The translations under genes and the position numbers were made by a program. A DNA stretch of 17,481 nt, from NCBI GenBank assembly GCA_937885175.1, contig CAKZZO010000114.1, positions 1 through 17,481 on the forward strand. The letters are read 5' to 3'. This document shows positions 8,145-15,002 of this stretch, in pieces. Under the pieces are notes generated by a model that was given only the letters and a program-made list of their open reading frames with translations, did no database searches and had not been told where the DNA came from. This stretch comes from an uncultured Treponema sp. GTDB taxonomy: Bacteria > Spirochaetota > Spirochaetia > Treponematales > Treponemataceae. Within the stretch, counting starts at the first letter, position 1. The number at the start of each line of letters is the position of its first letter.

Positions 8145-8798
8145 TTAAGAAAAAAATAGTGTTTCTTCCCCTGTTCCCAAATCAATTTTCTTTTTAGAAA
8201 TAACCTTCCAAGAAATTTGATTTTTAGAATAATCATAATCGCTTTCTGGGAAAAAAGAATTACAGATGTACTTCCCATCGTCTTCAAGTTTTATAAAAGT
8301 AAAAATTGTTCTCTAAAAATTTGCATTTTTAGGCAAAAAGTCTGCGTTGATTCGGGAAAAAATCGCCTCATTCCGATTATATTTGAAAACTGTCTCGTCG
8401 CTGTCTAACAGTTCTTCTAGCTTCGAAAGATAAAAAACACGGTCTTTTATTTTTGGATAGTTATCTGATTTTTGAATTCGTTCGGCAAAAACCTCATCTT
8501 CCAGAATCTTGTCAAAAATTTTTGTTCTGTCGCTTCGTAATTCCGGGCGGTCTTTTAAATAATGAAGTCCTGCAAGATGATGAAAATCTTTCTTTTGAAA
8601 ATGCAAGTTGATTTTTATCAGAGTTTTCTTTTTGGCGAGGCAAAACACATATTCAAAATGTAGAAGATTATTAAAGGCTTGGCACGCATTTTGAATATCT
8701 GTCACAGTCACCTCTACAAAAAAATCCTGCCCGAATGAGCAGGATAAAAGACAGACATTTTCTTTCGGTTTCCCTATCCGACTTGTGGTAAATGTCAA
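8145..8798 (-). pseudogene. PBECR4-like protein interrupted by an in-frame TAG
   Basis: The first 161 codons (8798 to 8316) include NLHFQKKDFHHLAGLHYLKD and a charged middle, which I recognise as the PBECR4 type (phage-Barnase-EndoU-ColicinE5/D-RelE-like nuclease 4). A TAG at 8313-8315 ends this frame. Reading on in the same frame gives 55 more codons to a TAA at 8145-8147, including KYICNSFFPESDYDYSKNQ and ISWKVISKKK, which fit the normal C-terminus of these proteins. The gene is thus one nonsense change from a 217-codon open frame. The start is doubtful: TTG 8798 is the best candidate, with AGGAG only loosely spaced. A good promoter lies upstream at 8885-8913. Family identity is from memory of motifs. 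Confidence 0.6.
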
Positions 8799-8884
8799 AC
8801 CCTTGTAAAGCTCCTAAGACACTGCTTGTCGGCACAACGCCTTATTCATCGCTCACGCAAGCAATCATTGTTGCTTACGATTTC

Positions 8885-8913
8885 AATATAATGTGAAACT
8901 GGCGAAAAGTCAA
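8885..8913 (-). promoter_or_regulatory. Promoter of the PBECR4-like gene
   Basis: On the minus strand TTGACT (8908-8913) and TATATT (8885-8890) are separated by exactly 17 bases. The predicted transcript would start near 8878 and have a leader of about 80 bases before the TTG start codon. Confidence 0.5.
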
Positions 8914-8950
8914 ATGTTTTGGGCTGAAATTAAATTCTGTTTTAGCCAAG

Positions 8951-9081
8951 CGTTAAGGTTTGCTTCCCCGCCGAAGGCGTTCCGAAGAAATGGAGCAAGA
9001 GCGGTTCTCGCAACGAGTACGAACGTGCGAAGTTTCAAGCGAGTGCGGAAAGCCTGACCCAAACGAAGTGAGGGGAACGCC
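8951..9081 (+). repeat. GC-rich repeat, copy A, before nifJ tail 2
   Basis: A G+C-rich block breaks the AT-rich surroundings. It opens with CGTTAAGGTTTGC and contains GAGTACGAACG and TGCGGAAAGCCTGACCC. The same words, CGTTAGGC, AAGTACGATAACG and TGCGGAAAGCCTAACCC, recur in the same order at 14281-14370. Within copy A, GGCGTTCC (8976-8983) and GGAACGCC (9074-9081) are perfect inverted repeats, so the block can fold. Both copies lie just upstream of a nifJ-tail region. No protein frame here is convincing. Confidence 0.55.
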
Positions 9082-9258
9082 CATGTACATCAAGAAAATA
9101 TGTTTATGTTGGACAGATTGCTCTCGGAGCAAACCCAGCACAGGCATTGAAGGTTAAAGCTTACAACGGGAAAAGCACGAAAATTGCTTGTTGTAAGCGC
9201 AACACGGATGTCGAAATACGCTCCATGTGATAAGGGCGGTATTTACAACAAATTGATA

Positions 9259-9281
9259 CGAGTTTTCGAGACGAAAACTCG
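9259..9281 (+). repeat. Perfect ten-pair hairpin inside nifJ tail 2
   Basis: CGAGTTTTCG and CGAAAACTCG are separated by AGA. The hairpin is followed by TTAGTGAGCGAAGCGAAC. It sits inside a 60-base insert that interrupts nifJ-derived sequence and belongs to a family of similar hairpins (9358-9378, 14373-14396, probably 13049-13065 and 15520-15539). Confidence 0.6.
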
Positions 9282-9332
9282 TTAGTGAGCGAAGCGAACG
9301 ACAAATGAAGGCAACTGTAAAGGCTGGCTACT

Positions 9333-9560
9333 TAGGGAGCGACCGCCTGTGGCGGGCAAAAGTCGTGAGACGACTTTTGAGCGAGATGATATGCTTTTAT
9401 GAAAAGGGTGAAAGCGGTATCCTGTTCTGACGGGAGCAGGAGGTAGGCGGCAGGTTCCACGCGAGACAGAGAGGCATAGACCTCGAGAGCGAGATTAACC
9501 TAAACCTTCCGCTGGAGATCAAAGTGCGGCCGCCAGTCTCCGAGCAGCTATGCTGCGAAG
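9333..9560 (+). other. G+C-rich insert of unknown origin in nifJ tail 2
   Basis: Sequence matching nifJ stops after GGCTGGCTACT at 9332 and resumes at 9561 exactly where it left off. The 228 bases between have no nifJ match, are G+C-rich, start with the twin hairpins and then run without clear repeats. No protein family is visible in any frame. A short open frame from about 9440 joins the nifJ tail in frame, which may be chance. Confidence 0.6.
9343..9378 (+). repeat. Twin hairpins inside nifJ tail 2
   Basis: CCGCC-TGT-GGCGG (9343-9355) is followed at once by AAAAGTCGT-GAG-ACGACTTTT (9358-9378), a perfect nine-pair stem, then GAGCGAGA. They open the 228-base insert that splits the nifJ tail. 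Confidence 0.58.
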
Positions 9561-9790
9561 GGAACCTCTTCAGCTTCAACCCGACCCTCAAGGCAGAAGG
9601 CAAGAACCCCTTCACCCTCACTTCAAAAGAAGGCGACGGAAGCTACCAGGCATTCCTGAACAACGAGACACGCTACTCAGCTCTTACCCGCAAGTTCCCG
9701 GACCGCGCAAAAGTGCTGTTCGACCGCAACGAGCAGGCCGCTAAGGACAGATTCGTGCACCTGCAGAAACTCATTGAGCTTTACAAATAG

Positions 9791-9876
9791 TTTTCACGCT
9801 GACACTCTGACGAGTGCAGCGTAAAACATTTAATGCCACGACTGCTGTTTTGCTTCGCAAAATGCGCAGCGTGGCA
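9791..9876 (+). repeat. Two cruciform hairpins between nifJ tail 2 and its terminator
   Basis: CGCTG-A-CACTC (9797-9807) pairs with GAGTG-CAGCG (9812-9821) around TGAC. Next, a 20-base arm beginning TGCCACG (9834) pairs imperfectly with one ending CGTGGCA (9876) around TTC, with an inner TTTTGC/GCAAAA core. A related TTTTGC-TAAC-GCAAAA core lies after nifJ tail 3. Confidence 0.55.
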
Positions 9877-9884
9877 AATGAAAA

Positions 9885-9930
9885 AACGCTCCTCAAAAGG
9901 AATTTTTTCCTTATTGAGGAGCGTTTTTTT
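9885..9930 (+). terminator. Terminator after nifJ tail 2
   Basis: AACGCTCCTCAA (9885-9896) pairs perfectly with TTGAGGAGCGTT (9914-9925), an inner AAGGAA/TTCCTT stem stacks inside it, and seven T residues end at 9930. The A-run before it allows some activity on the minus strand for the convergent XRE gene. Confidence 0.9.
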
Positions 9931-9961
9931 GTTTTCTAAAAACAAGTATTACAAATAATTC

Positions 9962-10261
9962 TTATTTCGAAAAATATCCCTGCAATTTTTTGTACATTTC
10001 AAGTAAAAGTTCGTGCTGCTGAATTTCTTTGGAAACATTGCCCTGAATCGGATTGCTGGAAAAAAGAAGGGCTGGATGAACGCCCAAAACGGTGGCGATA
10101 TCTATAATCAAATCGAAAGAGGGTTTTGCAATTCCACATTCAATATTACCGATTGTGCTTGTGGTAACATCACATAATTCTGAAAGTCGTGCCTGCGTGA
10201 GTTTCTTTTCTTTCCGGTATTTCTTCAAATTTGATATAAATTCTTGCTGATAATTTGCCAT
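9962..10261 (-). CDS. XRE-family helix-turn-helix regulator, block 2
   Basis: A 99-residue protein with a textbook Cro/C1 helix-turn-helix: LKKYRKEKKLTQARLSELCD, then VTTSTIGNIECGIAKPSFD and IIDIATVLGVHPALLF (residues about 12-67). The C-terminal 30 residues form one amphipathic helix, probably for dimerisation. It is divergent from the three-gene operon at 10381-12977. The 119-base gap holds repeated TATCA/TGATA half-sites around a promoter, so repression of both directions is likely. It is convergent with the nifJ tail before it, as the block 1 regulator is with nifJ. The two regulators share only the fold. Confidence 0.85.
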   Translation of the reverse strand: MANYQQEFISNLKKYRKEKKLTQARLSELCDVTTSTIGNIECGIAKPSFDLIIDIATVLGVHPALLFSSNPIQGNVSKEIQQHELLLEMYKKLQGYFSK

Positions 10262-10264
10262 TTT

Positions 10265-10336
10265 TATCAGTATAAATTGATAATTTTAAATTTGACATCT
10301 TAATAAAATGATATTAAAATCTAAAATATCAGTATA
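10265..10336 (+). promoter_or_regulatory. Promoter and TATCA/TGATA operators of the block 2 operon
   Basis: TTGACA (10292-10297) and TAAAAT (10315-10320) are 17 bases apart. TATCAGTATA occurs twice in the same orientation (10265-10274 and 10327-10336). TATCA (10265) and TGATA (10278-10282) form one inverted pair; TGATATT (10309) and AATATCA (ending 10331) form another. The sites flank the promoter, as expected for the divergent XRE repressor. Confidence 0.6.
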
Positions 10337-10380
10337 TTTGACAATACTTTCATCGAAACCGATTGAGAAAGGAGCAGAAA

Positions 10381-10614
10381 ATGAAAACGGTAAAGGATTT
10401 TAAAATCGAAGATTCGGATATTGATACTATAATTGAAAAAAATCCTGAAATTACAAAATCTCAAATTATCGAAGAACTCATAAAAAAAGTTGAATTGGAA
10501 AATTCAGTTATAACTGAAAAAGAGCATGTTGATTTGATAATTCATAATGGCACAAAAGAGAATATTACAAAAAGAGTAAACGATTATTTTTCTGATAGGG
10601 AGAATACAAAATGA
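10381..10614 (+). CDS. Small charged protein of unknown function
   Basis: I start this at ATG 10381, six bases after AAAGGAG (10368-10374). An in-frame GTG- or TTG-type start at 10363 would have no binding site. The 77 residues are mostly charged and predicted helical, with no signal peptide, no membrane segment and no motif I recognise. The stop codon overlaps the next ATG in the form ATGA (10611-10614), so the two are translationally coupled. A chaperone or regulator of the next protein is possible but unsupported. Confidence 0.62.
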   Translation: MKTVKDFKIEDSDIDTIIEKNPEITKSQIIEELIKKVELENSVITEKEHVDLIIHNGTKENITKRVNDYFSDRENTK

Positions 10615-11615
10615 CCACACTTTCCCAATCTGTCGCAAATTATCCCGGAAGCATAAGCAAGGCAAAAATGCTTCGGCATGGAACCGGCAAATATGAAAAT
10701 ATAATCAAATTTCTTGTAATGAACGGTTATGTCGATGCTGTTGATTACGGCAAAGATGAGCTGCTTGCACTTTGTTTTGCAATCCCTGATGAAAATGGTG
10801 AATTGCTTAAAAACAGTGCTGAGTTTGATGAACTGCAGAAAGAATTGCACTTCGGTGCAAAATATGACCCGAACTGGAATGAGAAAACTTCATCAGATAA
10901 AAAAGAGGAGAAAACTATGACTTGTTCAAAATGCGGTGCAGAAATTGCCGCAAATGTAAAATTCTGCCCTGAATGTGGCTCGCCTGTAGCACAGGAGAAA
11001 ACTATTGTGGAAGAGCCTGTTCAGAAATCAGAGGTGACACAGAATGAAGCTGAAAATGTTGCGGGAGTAGCAGAAACGGTTCAGCCGAGCTTTGCTCAAA
11101 CGCAAAGTAATACAAATGGTATTGCATTTACACCGAACTATGCGATTCGGGATTATTTGAGAATATTGCTTTATCTTGCCGGTTCCATTATTTTTGGAGG
11201 CATTTCAATTGCAATTATAAGGAGAATTTTTGCGGGAGATTTTGAATTTGAATTTGAATTTTGGAATATTGTTATTCCTCTGGCATGTTTTATTCTGGCA
11301 TATGTTTGTATCAGGCGTACCTATGCAGAGATATTAGGTTATCAAATTGATTTGGACAATCGTATTCTTTTTGCACCTCCAGGATTATGGTATGGTGTAA
11401 AATGGGAATACATAAATATTGATGATATACAGCAAATTTCAGGCTCTGATGAAATAAATACTAAAGGATTGTTCTCGCATTTTTACAAATTGCAAATAAT
11501 TGGTTCTGCAGGGACTTTTGGTTCAAGAAGATATACTTTCCACACTGAACACAAGCGGGATGAACTTTATTCAACGATTGCAGAATTGAACCAAATGGGA
11601 ACCCCTGTTGTGTAA
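10611..11615 (+). CDS. Zinc-ribbon membrane protein, possibly a fusion of two genes
   Basis: The 334-residue frame has three parts. Residues 1-102 are a soluble region of no known family. Residues 103-125 are a zinc ribbon with cysteines at 105, 108, 119 and 122 (CSKCG...FCPECG). After a Glu/Gln/Asn-rich linker come two membrane segments at about 182-205 and 216-237. The C-terminal 95 residues are beta-rich (YQIDLDNRILFAPP, KWEYINIDDIQQISG) and resemble bacterial PH-like domains that follow membrane spans. A good internal start exists: ATG 10917 six bases after AGAGGAG gives a 232-residue protein opening with MTCSKCGAEI, the usual N-terminus of such zinc-ribbon proteins. Either two products are made or two genes fused. 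It lies in the block 2 operon, 12 bases before the lipoprotein. Confidence 0.7.
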   Translation: MTTLSQSVANYPGSISKAKMLRHGTGKYENIIKFLVMNGYVDAVDYGKDELLALCFAIPDENGELLKNSAEFDELQKELHFGAKYDPNWNEKTSSDKKEEKTMTCSKCGAEIAANVKFCPECGSPVAQEKTIVEEPVQKSEVTQNEAENVAGVAETVQPSFAQTQSNTNGIAFTPNYAIRDYLRILLYLAGSIIFGGISIAIIRRIFAGDFEFEFEFWNIVIPLACFILAYVCIRRTYAEILGYQIDLDNRILFAPPGLWYGVKWEYINIDDIQQISGSDEINTKGLFSHFYKLQIIGSAGTFGSRRYTFHTEHKRDELYSTIAELNQMGTPVV

Positions 11616-11627
11616 GGCATTATTGTT

Positions 11628-12977
11628 ATGAAAAAATTTCTCTTTCTCTTTGTTGGTTTTGTAATCATTGTTTCTGCCCTTTCTAGTTGTGGAAAATCAG
11701 ACTTGCAGGGAGAGTGGGGCTGCTATGTTCCCGGCGGTCCTGCATATTCTCTTGAAATAAAAGGTTCTACGCTTAAATTTGGGCAGTTTGGTGAAATGTC
11801 CTCGCTTGTTTCAGAATATCATTACAAGCGAGATGAAAATGTTCTTTATCTTTCGCTTATAAAAATGTCTGGTGACGGTGGCGTTACTTGGGAAAAGCGT
11901 GGTGGTGAGGATGGACTTATCAAATTTTCACTCAATGAAGACGGAACACTGGATTTCAACGGAAAGCGATATGTTAAATCTTCAGAGTTACTGAAAGAGA
12001 AAAAATCCTTTGACGGAACTTGGACTGCTCGAGCAAATGGAAGGCCGGGAGCGACTACCACTATAACTTTTGACGGAAATAATTTCGTTCAAGATGCAAG
12101 TCACGAAGCAAGCCTTAAAGGAAAAGTTATCCGTAAAGGTAGTCAAGTGACATACGACATTAAAAAGTATTGTGAAGACGGAAAGAACTGGAAGAAAGCC
12201 GACAGCAGTGCAAAAATTCAGGCTAACGTGTTGATTTTGGATGAAAGCCACTTTGCAGACCTTATAGAAATGGGTGATTATGGTATTGTCGCACAGATTT
12301 TCACAAAGGTTTCTAAAGACTCTCTTTCAGACAATCGGAATAAAAATGAAAATCCTGATAAATCATCGGAAGAAATCACAATTGAAACCCCAGAAACATT
12401 TTCCGGCACTTATGCTTCCTATGATGTAGATAGGAATACAGGAAAGATTATAGTATTTAATGGAAGCAGTGAATTTATTTTAATGGAAGTAGCAGATGAT
12501 AAAGTTGTTTCGCATCGACTTTCCTATAAAAAAACTGGAAATAAGTATTCTGTAAAAATGCTTGCAACTTACCGAGACTTTGCTTGGGAAGAAGAAAATA
12601 ATATGGAAGAACTTATTTCAATCGTTAAGGCGGAATGTTTTCTTGTAATTAATGAAGAACCTTTTACAAATTGGGAAATGGCGTGCAAGGATGCCGCTGA
12701 AGCTAATGGAGTAAGTATAGAAACATATTTTGAAGGCACTTGGAGCAATTCTAAAACATCAGGCTTTCGAAAAAACAATGTTATGATTTTCAAAGATAAG
12801 CATTATAAAACGGATTCTGGTTTTGAAGGTAATTTCTCATACAAGGACAATACTCTCTTTCAAGACGGTTACAACACTCCAACTTATATTCTTGATGAAA
12901 ATCATTTTGCTTCAATTCCCGACACAGACGGTGAAACAATCTGTAACATCTACGAAAGAATTGAAAACGAAAATTGA
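11628..12977 (+). CDS. Lipoprotein with four beta-barrel-like repeats
   Basis: This 449-residue protein has a lipoprotein signal: MKK, a hydrophobic core and the lipobox LSSC with Cys21 as the lipid site. The mature part seems to hold four units, each opening with a similar motif: LQGEW (26), FDGTW (128), FSGTY (258) and FEGTW (368). Spacing is about 100-130 residues. Two units end in near-identical phrases, ILDESHFADL and ILDENHFASI. That pattern suits small lipocalin-like barrels, but I cannot name the family. It would be anchored on the periplasmic or outer surface. It follows the zinc-ribbon membrane protein by 12 bases and is probably co-transcribed. There is no strong terminator after its TGA, only an A-rich run. 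Confidence 0.75.
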   Translation: MKKFLFLFVGFVIIVSALSSCGKSDLQGEWGCYVPGGPAYSLEIKGSTLKFGQFGEMSSLVSEYHYKRDENVLYLSLIKMSGDGGVTWEKRGGEDGLIKFSLNEDGTLDFNGKRYVKSSELLKEKKSFDGTWTARANGRPGATTTITFDGNNFVQDASHEASLKGKVIRKGSQVTYDIKKYCEDGKNWKKADSSAKIQANVLILDESHFADLIEMGDYGIVAQIFTKVSKDSLSDNRNKNENPDKSSEEITIETPETFSGTYASYDVDRNTGKIIVFNGSSEFILMEVADDKVVSHRLSYKKTGNKYSVKMLATYRDFAWEEENNMEELISIVKAECFLVINEEPFTNWEMACKDAAEANGVSIETYFEGTWSNSKTSGFRKNNVMIFKDKHYKTDSGFEGNFSYKDNTLFQDGYNTPTYILDENHFASIPDTDGETICNIYERIENEN

Positions 12978-13115
12978 GAAAATAAAAAAAAATATGGCTT
13001 AGGGATTGTAGCACCGCCGTCAGGCGTTCACCAGCATCCATATCATAACGAGAACTTCGTTCTTGCGGCAATTACTGTCTTTTTAGGCATTCGACCTCTA
13101 CGTCGCGACTAGATA
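12978..13115. other. Non-coding stretch with a G+C-rich patch
   Basis: After an A-rich run, a G+C-rich patch (about 13000-13110) breaks the AT-rich context. It holds a hairpin AGAAC-TTC-GTTCT (13051-13063) that can be extended at its base. On the minus strand it reads GAACGCCTGACGGCGG, which echoes words of the GC-rich repeats at 8951 and 14281 (GCCTGAC, GACGGCGG). No gene is supported here. Confidence 0.4.
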
Positions 13116-13139
13116 ATGCAGACATGGTTTGCGGGGAAT

Positions 13140-13343
13140 GAGAAGTATGATTCAGAACGGTGCAATTGTTTTTATAAAATCAATGTCTTCGAGGCACTTA
13201 AAAACTCACTGCCCGACAAGGTGAGAAATATTGTATTTTTTTATTTTTCCATCAACAAAATAAAAGACGACAGCGTAATTATCCTATGGGTAAACTTGTA
13301 CAACTTCTATAGACTACTCCAAAGGTTTGTTTTTTTCAATCAT
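13140..13343 (-). pseudogene. Dead DUF2442-like gene downstream of the transposase
   Basis: Reading the minus strand from ATG 13343-13341, which overlaps the transposase stop as TAATG, gives a short protein with three internal stops: TAG after KPLE, TAG after VVQVYP, and TGA after ISHLVGQ. Between and after them stand DNYAVVFYFVDGKIKKYN, VFKCLEDIDFIKT and, after a frameshift, TVLNHT near 13147-13161. This order (YP..DY, F.DG.I..Y, VF..L.D..F.KT, TVLN.T) matches my memory of DUF2442. The far end is unclear. The 1-base overlap with the transposase suggests the pair was once one translationally coupled unit. Confidence 0.55.
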
Positions 13344-14167
13344 TATGCCTTTACAGTAGACTGTTGTTTATGCAAAGAAAGGACTTTTTGAACCTGTTCA
13401 GGCGTAAAACCGAAGAAATCTGCAAGTTCATCTTCTTTTATGCGATTCTGTTCAAGCAGTTTGATTGCTGTTTCTAATTTTTCTTCTGCGACAAATTCTT
13501 CCACTAATTCTTCCATTGCCCTACACATTTTGCTTTCCCCCTGCTCAGTTTCTTTTAGAAGTCTTGCCTTATCTGCAAGTACTTTACTTTTCATGTCATC
13601 AGCTTGCTTGCAAGAAAAATCATGCATCAAGCTACCGATTGGGTCATTGCCCCGATATTGTCCGTTTACATAAATGATGTGCGACTTATCATCAAATGGT
13701 TTGTTCAGTTCGCGTATCGTTCGGTCTATATGGTACAGCGGAAGTTCCCCACCAAGTACATCATTTTCTGTAATAAAAATGACATAAGTTTCGGGAAGTC
13801 TTTCTGTATCCATCCCCGGCACGCTTTCGTCAGCATCCATTAACGCAGAATTGTACCGTGCCCGCTTTGCTCCTGCTCCTTTGTCTACCCGCTGAATCTC
13901 TATGTCGTAAATAACGTTTTTTGAATCCACAGCACGAACATCCAAACGAACCGTACGACCTTTAAGATTTGCAACTGTATACTGACTTTTTGCCTTTGTG
14001 ACCTTTAAATCTGGCTTATCCATAATGACCTGAAGTACAAATTCTGTACATTCCAAGTCGTCATTGAAAAAGACAGTCATAAAGTTATCGTCCATGAGCG
14101 TGAAGTTTTTTACTTTATCACGAATTTTTTGTCTTTTTTGGTCGAGCGTCAGTTTTGCAATCTGCAT
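13343..14167 (-). CDS. PD-(D/E)XK nuclease family transposase (Rpn/TIGR01784 type)
   Basis: This 274-residue protein is of normal length for the group. The N-terminus contains KRQKIRDKVKNFTLMDDNFM and FFNDDLECTEFVLQVIM, typical of PD-(D/E)XK family transposases related to recombination-promoting nuclease Rpn. The nuclease core is visible as RLDVRAVD with Asp76 and YDIEIQR with Glu90 and Gln92, the D-x13-ExQ arrangement. The C-terminal part (210-274) is a charged helical region (ELVEEFVAEEKLETAIKLL) ending in FGFTPEQVQKVL. The core residues look intact, so activity is possible. ATG 14167 has no Shine-Dalgarno; a -10 nine bases away implies leaderless mRNA. No terminal inverted repeats are seen, as is usual for this family. 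Confidence 0.85.
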   Translation of the reverse strand: MQIAKLTLDQKRQKIRDKVKNFTLMDDNFMTVFFNDDLECTEFVLQVIMDKPDLKVTKAKSQYTVANLKGRTVRLDVRAVDSKNVIYDIEIQRVDKGAGAKRARYNSALMDADESVPGMDTERLPETYVIFITENDVLGGELPLYHIDRTIRELNKPFDDKSHIIYVNGQYRGNDPIGSLMHDFSCKQADDMKSKVLADKARLLKETEQGESKMCRAMEELVEEFVAEEKLETAIKLLEQNRIKEDELADFFGFTPEQVQKVLSLHKQQSTVKA

Positions 14168-14173
14168 ATTTAA

Positions 14174-14203
14174 AGTATAGCACGGAAATTGATAGTTTGT
14201 GAA
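14174..14203 (-). promoter_or_regulatory. Promoter of the PD-(D/E)XK transposase
   Basis: On the minus strand TTCACA (14198-14203) and TATACT (14174-14179) are 18 bases apart. Transcription would start at about the ATG at 14167, which fits the missing ribosome binding site. Confidence 0.42.
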
Positions 14204-14280
14204 TTATTTGTTTGAAGTAAAAATTGTGAAGAAAACTATCGTATTCTTCATTAAGAATTGTAAGACGGCGGCTCCTTTGA

Positions 14281-14370
14281 CGTTAGGCAATGCAGTGCGA
14301 TAGCAGAACCCAAACAAGTACGATAACGCAAATGCTTGCGGAAAGCCTAACCCGAGCATAAGATGGCGTT
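14281..14370 (+). repeat. GC-rich repeat, copy B
   Basis: The block CGTTAGGC ... AAGTACGATAACG ... TGCGGAAAGCCTAACCC shares its words and their order with copy A (8951-9081). GTTAGGC (14282-14288) and GCCTAAC (14345-14351) are perfect inverted repeats 56 bases apart. The order of the two is the opposite of an integron attC site. The surrounding 14168-14460 holds no gene I can support. Confidence 0.52.
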
Positions 14371-14372
14371 AA

Positions 14373-14396
14373 AAAAACTTGCGAGGCCAAGTTTTT
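14373..14396 (+). repeat. Nine-pair hairpin beside repeat copy B
   Basis: AAAAACTTG and CAAGTTTTT flank the loop CGAGGC, followed by AGCGA. The layout (A-rich arm, purine-rich loop, T-rich arm, then AGCGA) is like the hairpins at 9259 and 9358, although the arm sequences differ. Confidence 0.55.
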
Positions 14397-14458
14397 AGCG
14401 ACTCTCAGAAACAACTGTGTTGCGTAGGCGTGGTGAGGAAAGATACCTGAAAATGACG

Positions 14459-14508
14459 AACGCTCCCTGAGAGGAAGAGATTTCCTTTTAGGAAGCGTTT
14501 TTTTTTAC
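14459..14508 (+). terminator. Orphan intrinsic terminator
   Basis: AACGCTCCCT (14459-14468) pairs with AGGAAGCGTT (14490-14499), nine of ten pairs, with an inner GGAA/TTCC stem and a long T-run from 14498. It is built like the terminators after nifJ and its tails, but no plus-strand gene precedes it: 14168-14458 has none. It may be the last trace of another gene end. The following 14509-14649 shows nothing further. Confidence 0.75.
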
Positions 14509-14649
14509 ACTTCTTTTAATTAAAAAGTATTCAGGCACATGCTTTTCATGTTTTCAAAAAAGAGGAATTTATACAGAGTTTTTTCTGTGGACTTATGATA
14601 AGTGTATGCGTGTTTATACTTCTAGAGTCATTTGATGAAATTACCTATT

Positions 14650-15000
14650 TCAAAGCCAAATGATGCTGTTATCGAAAGATTCCTGAGGTACGAACATTAA
14701 CCCTTGATTTTTTTCAACCATAATTCTTCCCAAAGGAATTTGAATCGTCTTATATTCAGTTTCTGAGGTATAAATATTCACAAACTGACGAATTTCTCCA
14801 GTTGAAAATCCATTTGCGCCTACAATTTTAGAACCATACGAAAAATTCAGCCTTATCTGAATGCAGTCTGTTTGGATAATCTGTTTAAGCAAATCTCTTC
14901 TTACTTCTGGGTAAGACTCGTCAATCATTTTCTGTAATTTATCTTCCCATTGCTTTCCATATTCTCCAAATGGATAAACTTCTTCAAATTTCGATTTCAA
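14650..15000 (-). pseudogene. Unknown gene cut at its 5' end by the nifJ tail junction
   Basis: The frame runs from an in-frame TGA directly upstream of TTG 15000 to a TGA at 14650-14652. It encodes 116 residues (FEEVYPFGEYGKQWEDKLQ ... IPLGRIMVEKNQGLMFVPQ) with even, protein-like composition. There is no ATG and no ribosome binding site at the 5' end, because nifJ sequence begins there at about 15001-15003. The natural reading is that the N-terminal part was lost when the nifJ tail was joined. I do not recognise the family. If TTG is used, a protein could still be made, so pseudogene status is likely but not proven. Confidence 0.55.
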
Positions 15001-15002
15001 TC

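Larger units (their letters stand above)
9100..9790 (+). pseudogene. nifJ: Degraded nifJ 3' end, copy 2
   Basis: Pieces of the nifJ 3' end appear in order, broken by deletions and foreign inserts. About 9100-9148 matches 4060-4113; 9158-9170 matches the TACAACGG segment; 9217-9242 matches around 4163-4199 with a deletion; 9303-9332 matches 4217-4246; and 9561-9790 matches 4247-4476 without indels. The last segment keeps an open frame and differs from nifJ at about 31 of 230 bases, giving six amino-acid changes in 76 codons. Two inserts (about 9243-9302 and 9333-9560) contain perfect hairpins. There is no start signal and no cofactor motif, so this is a relic, not a protein. It closes block 1. 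Confidence 0.88.

Noticed and set aside
8953..9157. Overlapping open frames on both strands in the GC-rich repeat
   Set aside because: Low-complexity, Arg/Ser-rich products without start signals; the repeat itself explains the open frames.
9524..9790. nifJ tail 2 end as an independent 88-residue gene
   Set aside because: It begins in the foreign insert by chance and is the surviving end of a decayed fragment.
13116..13391. Plus-strand frame of 91 codons
   Set aside because: No ribosome binding site, overlaps the transposase end, and lies over the minus-strand DUF2442-like relic, which explains the conserved look.
14281..14370. Integron attC site formed by GTTAGGC and GCCTAAC
   Set aside because: attC reads RYYYAAC first and GTTRRRY last; here the order is reversed on both strands, and no integrase gene is present. 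A decayed site elsewhere in the patch cannot be excluded without a covariance search.
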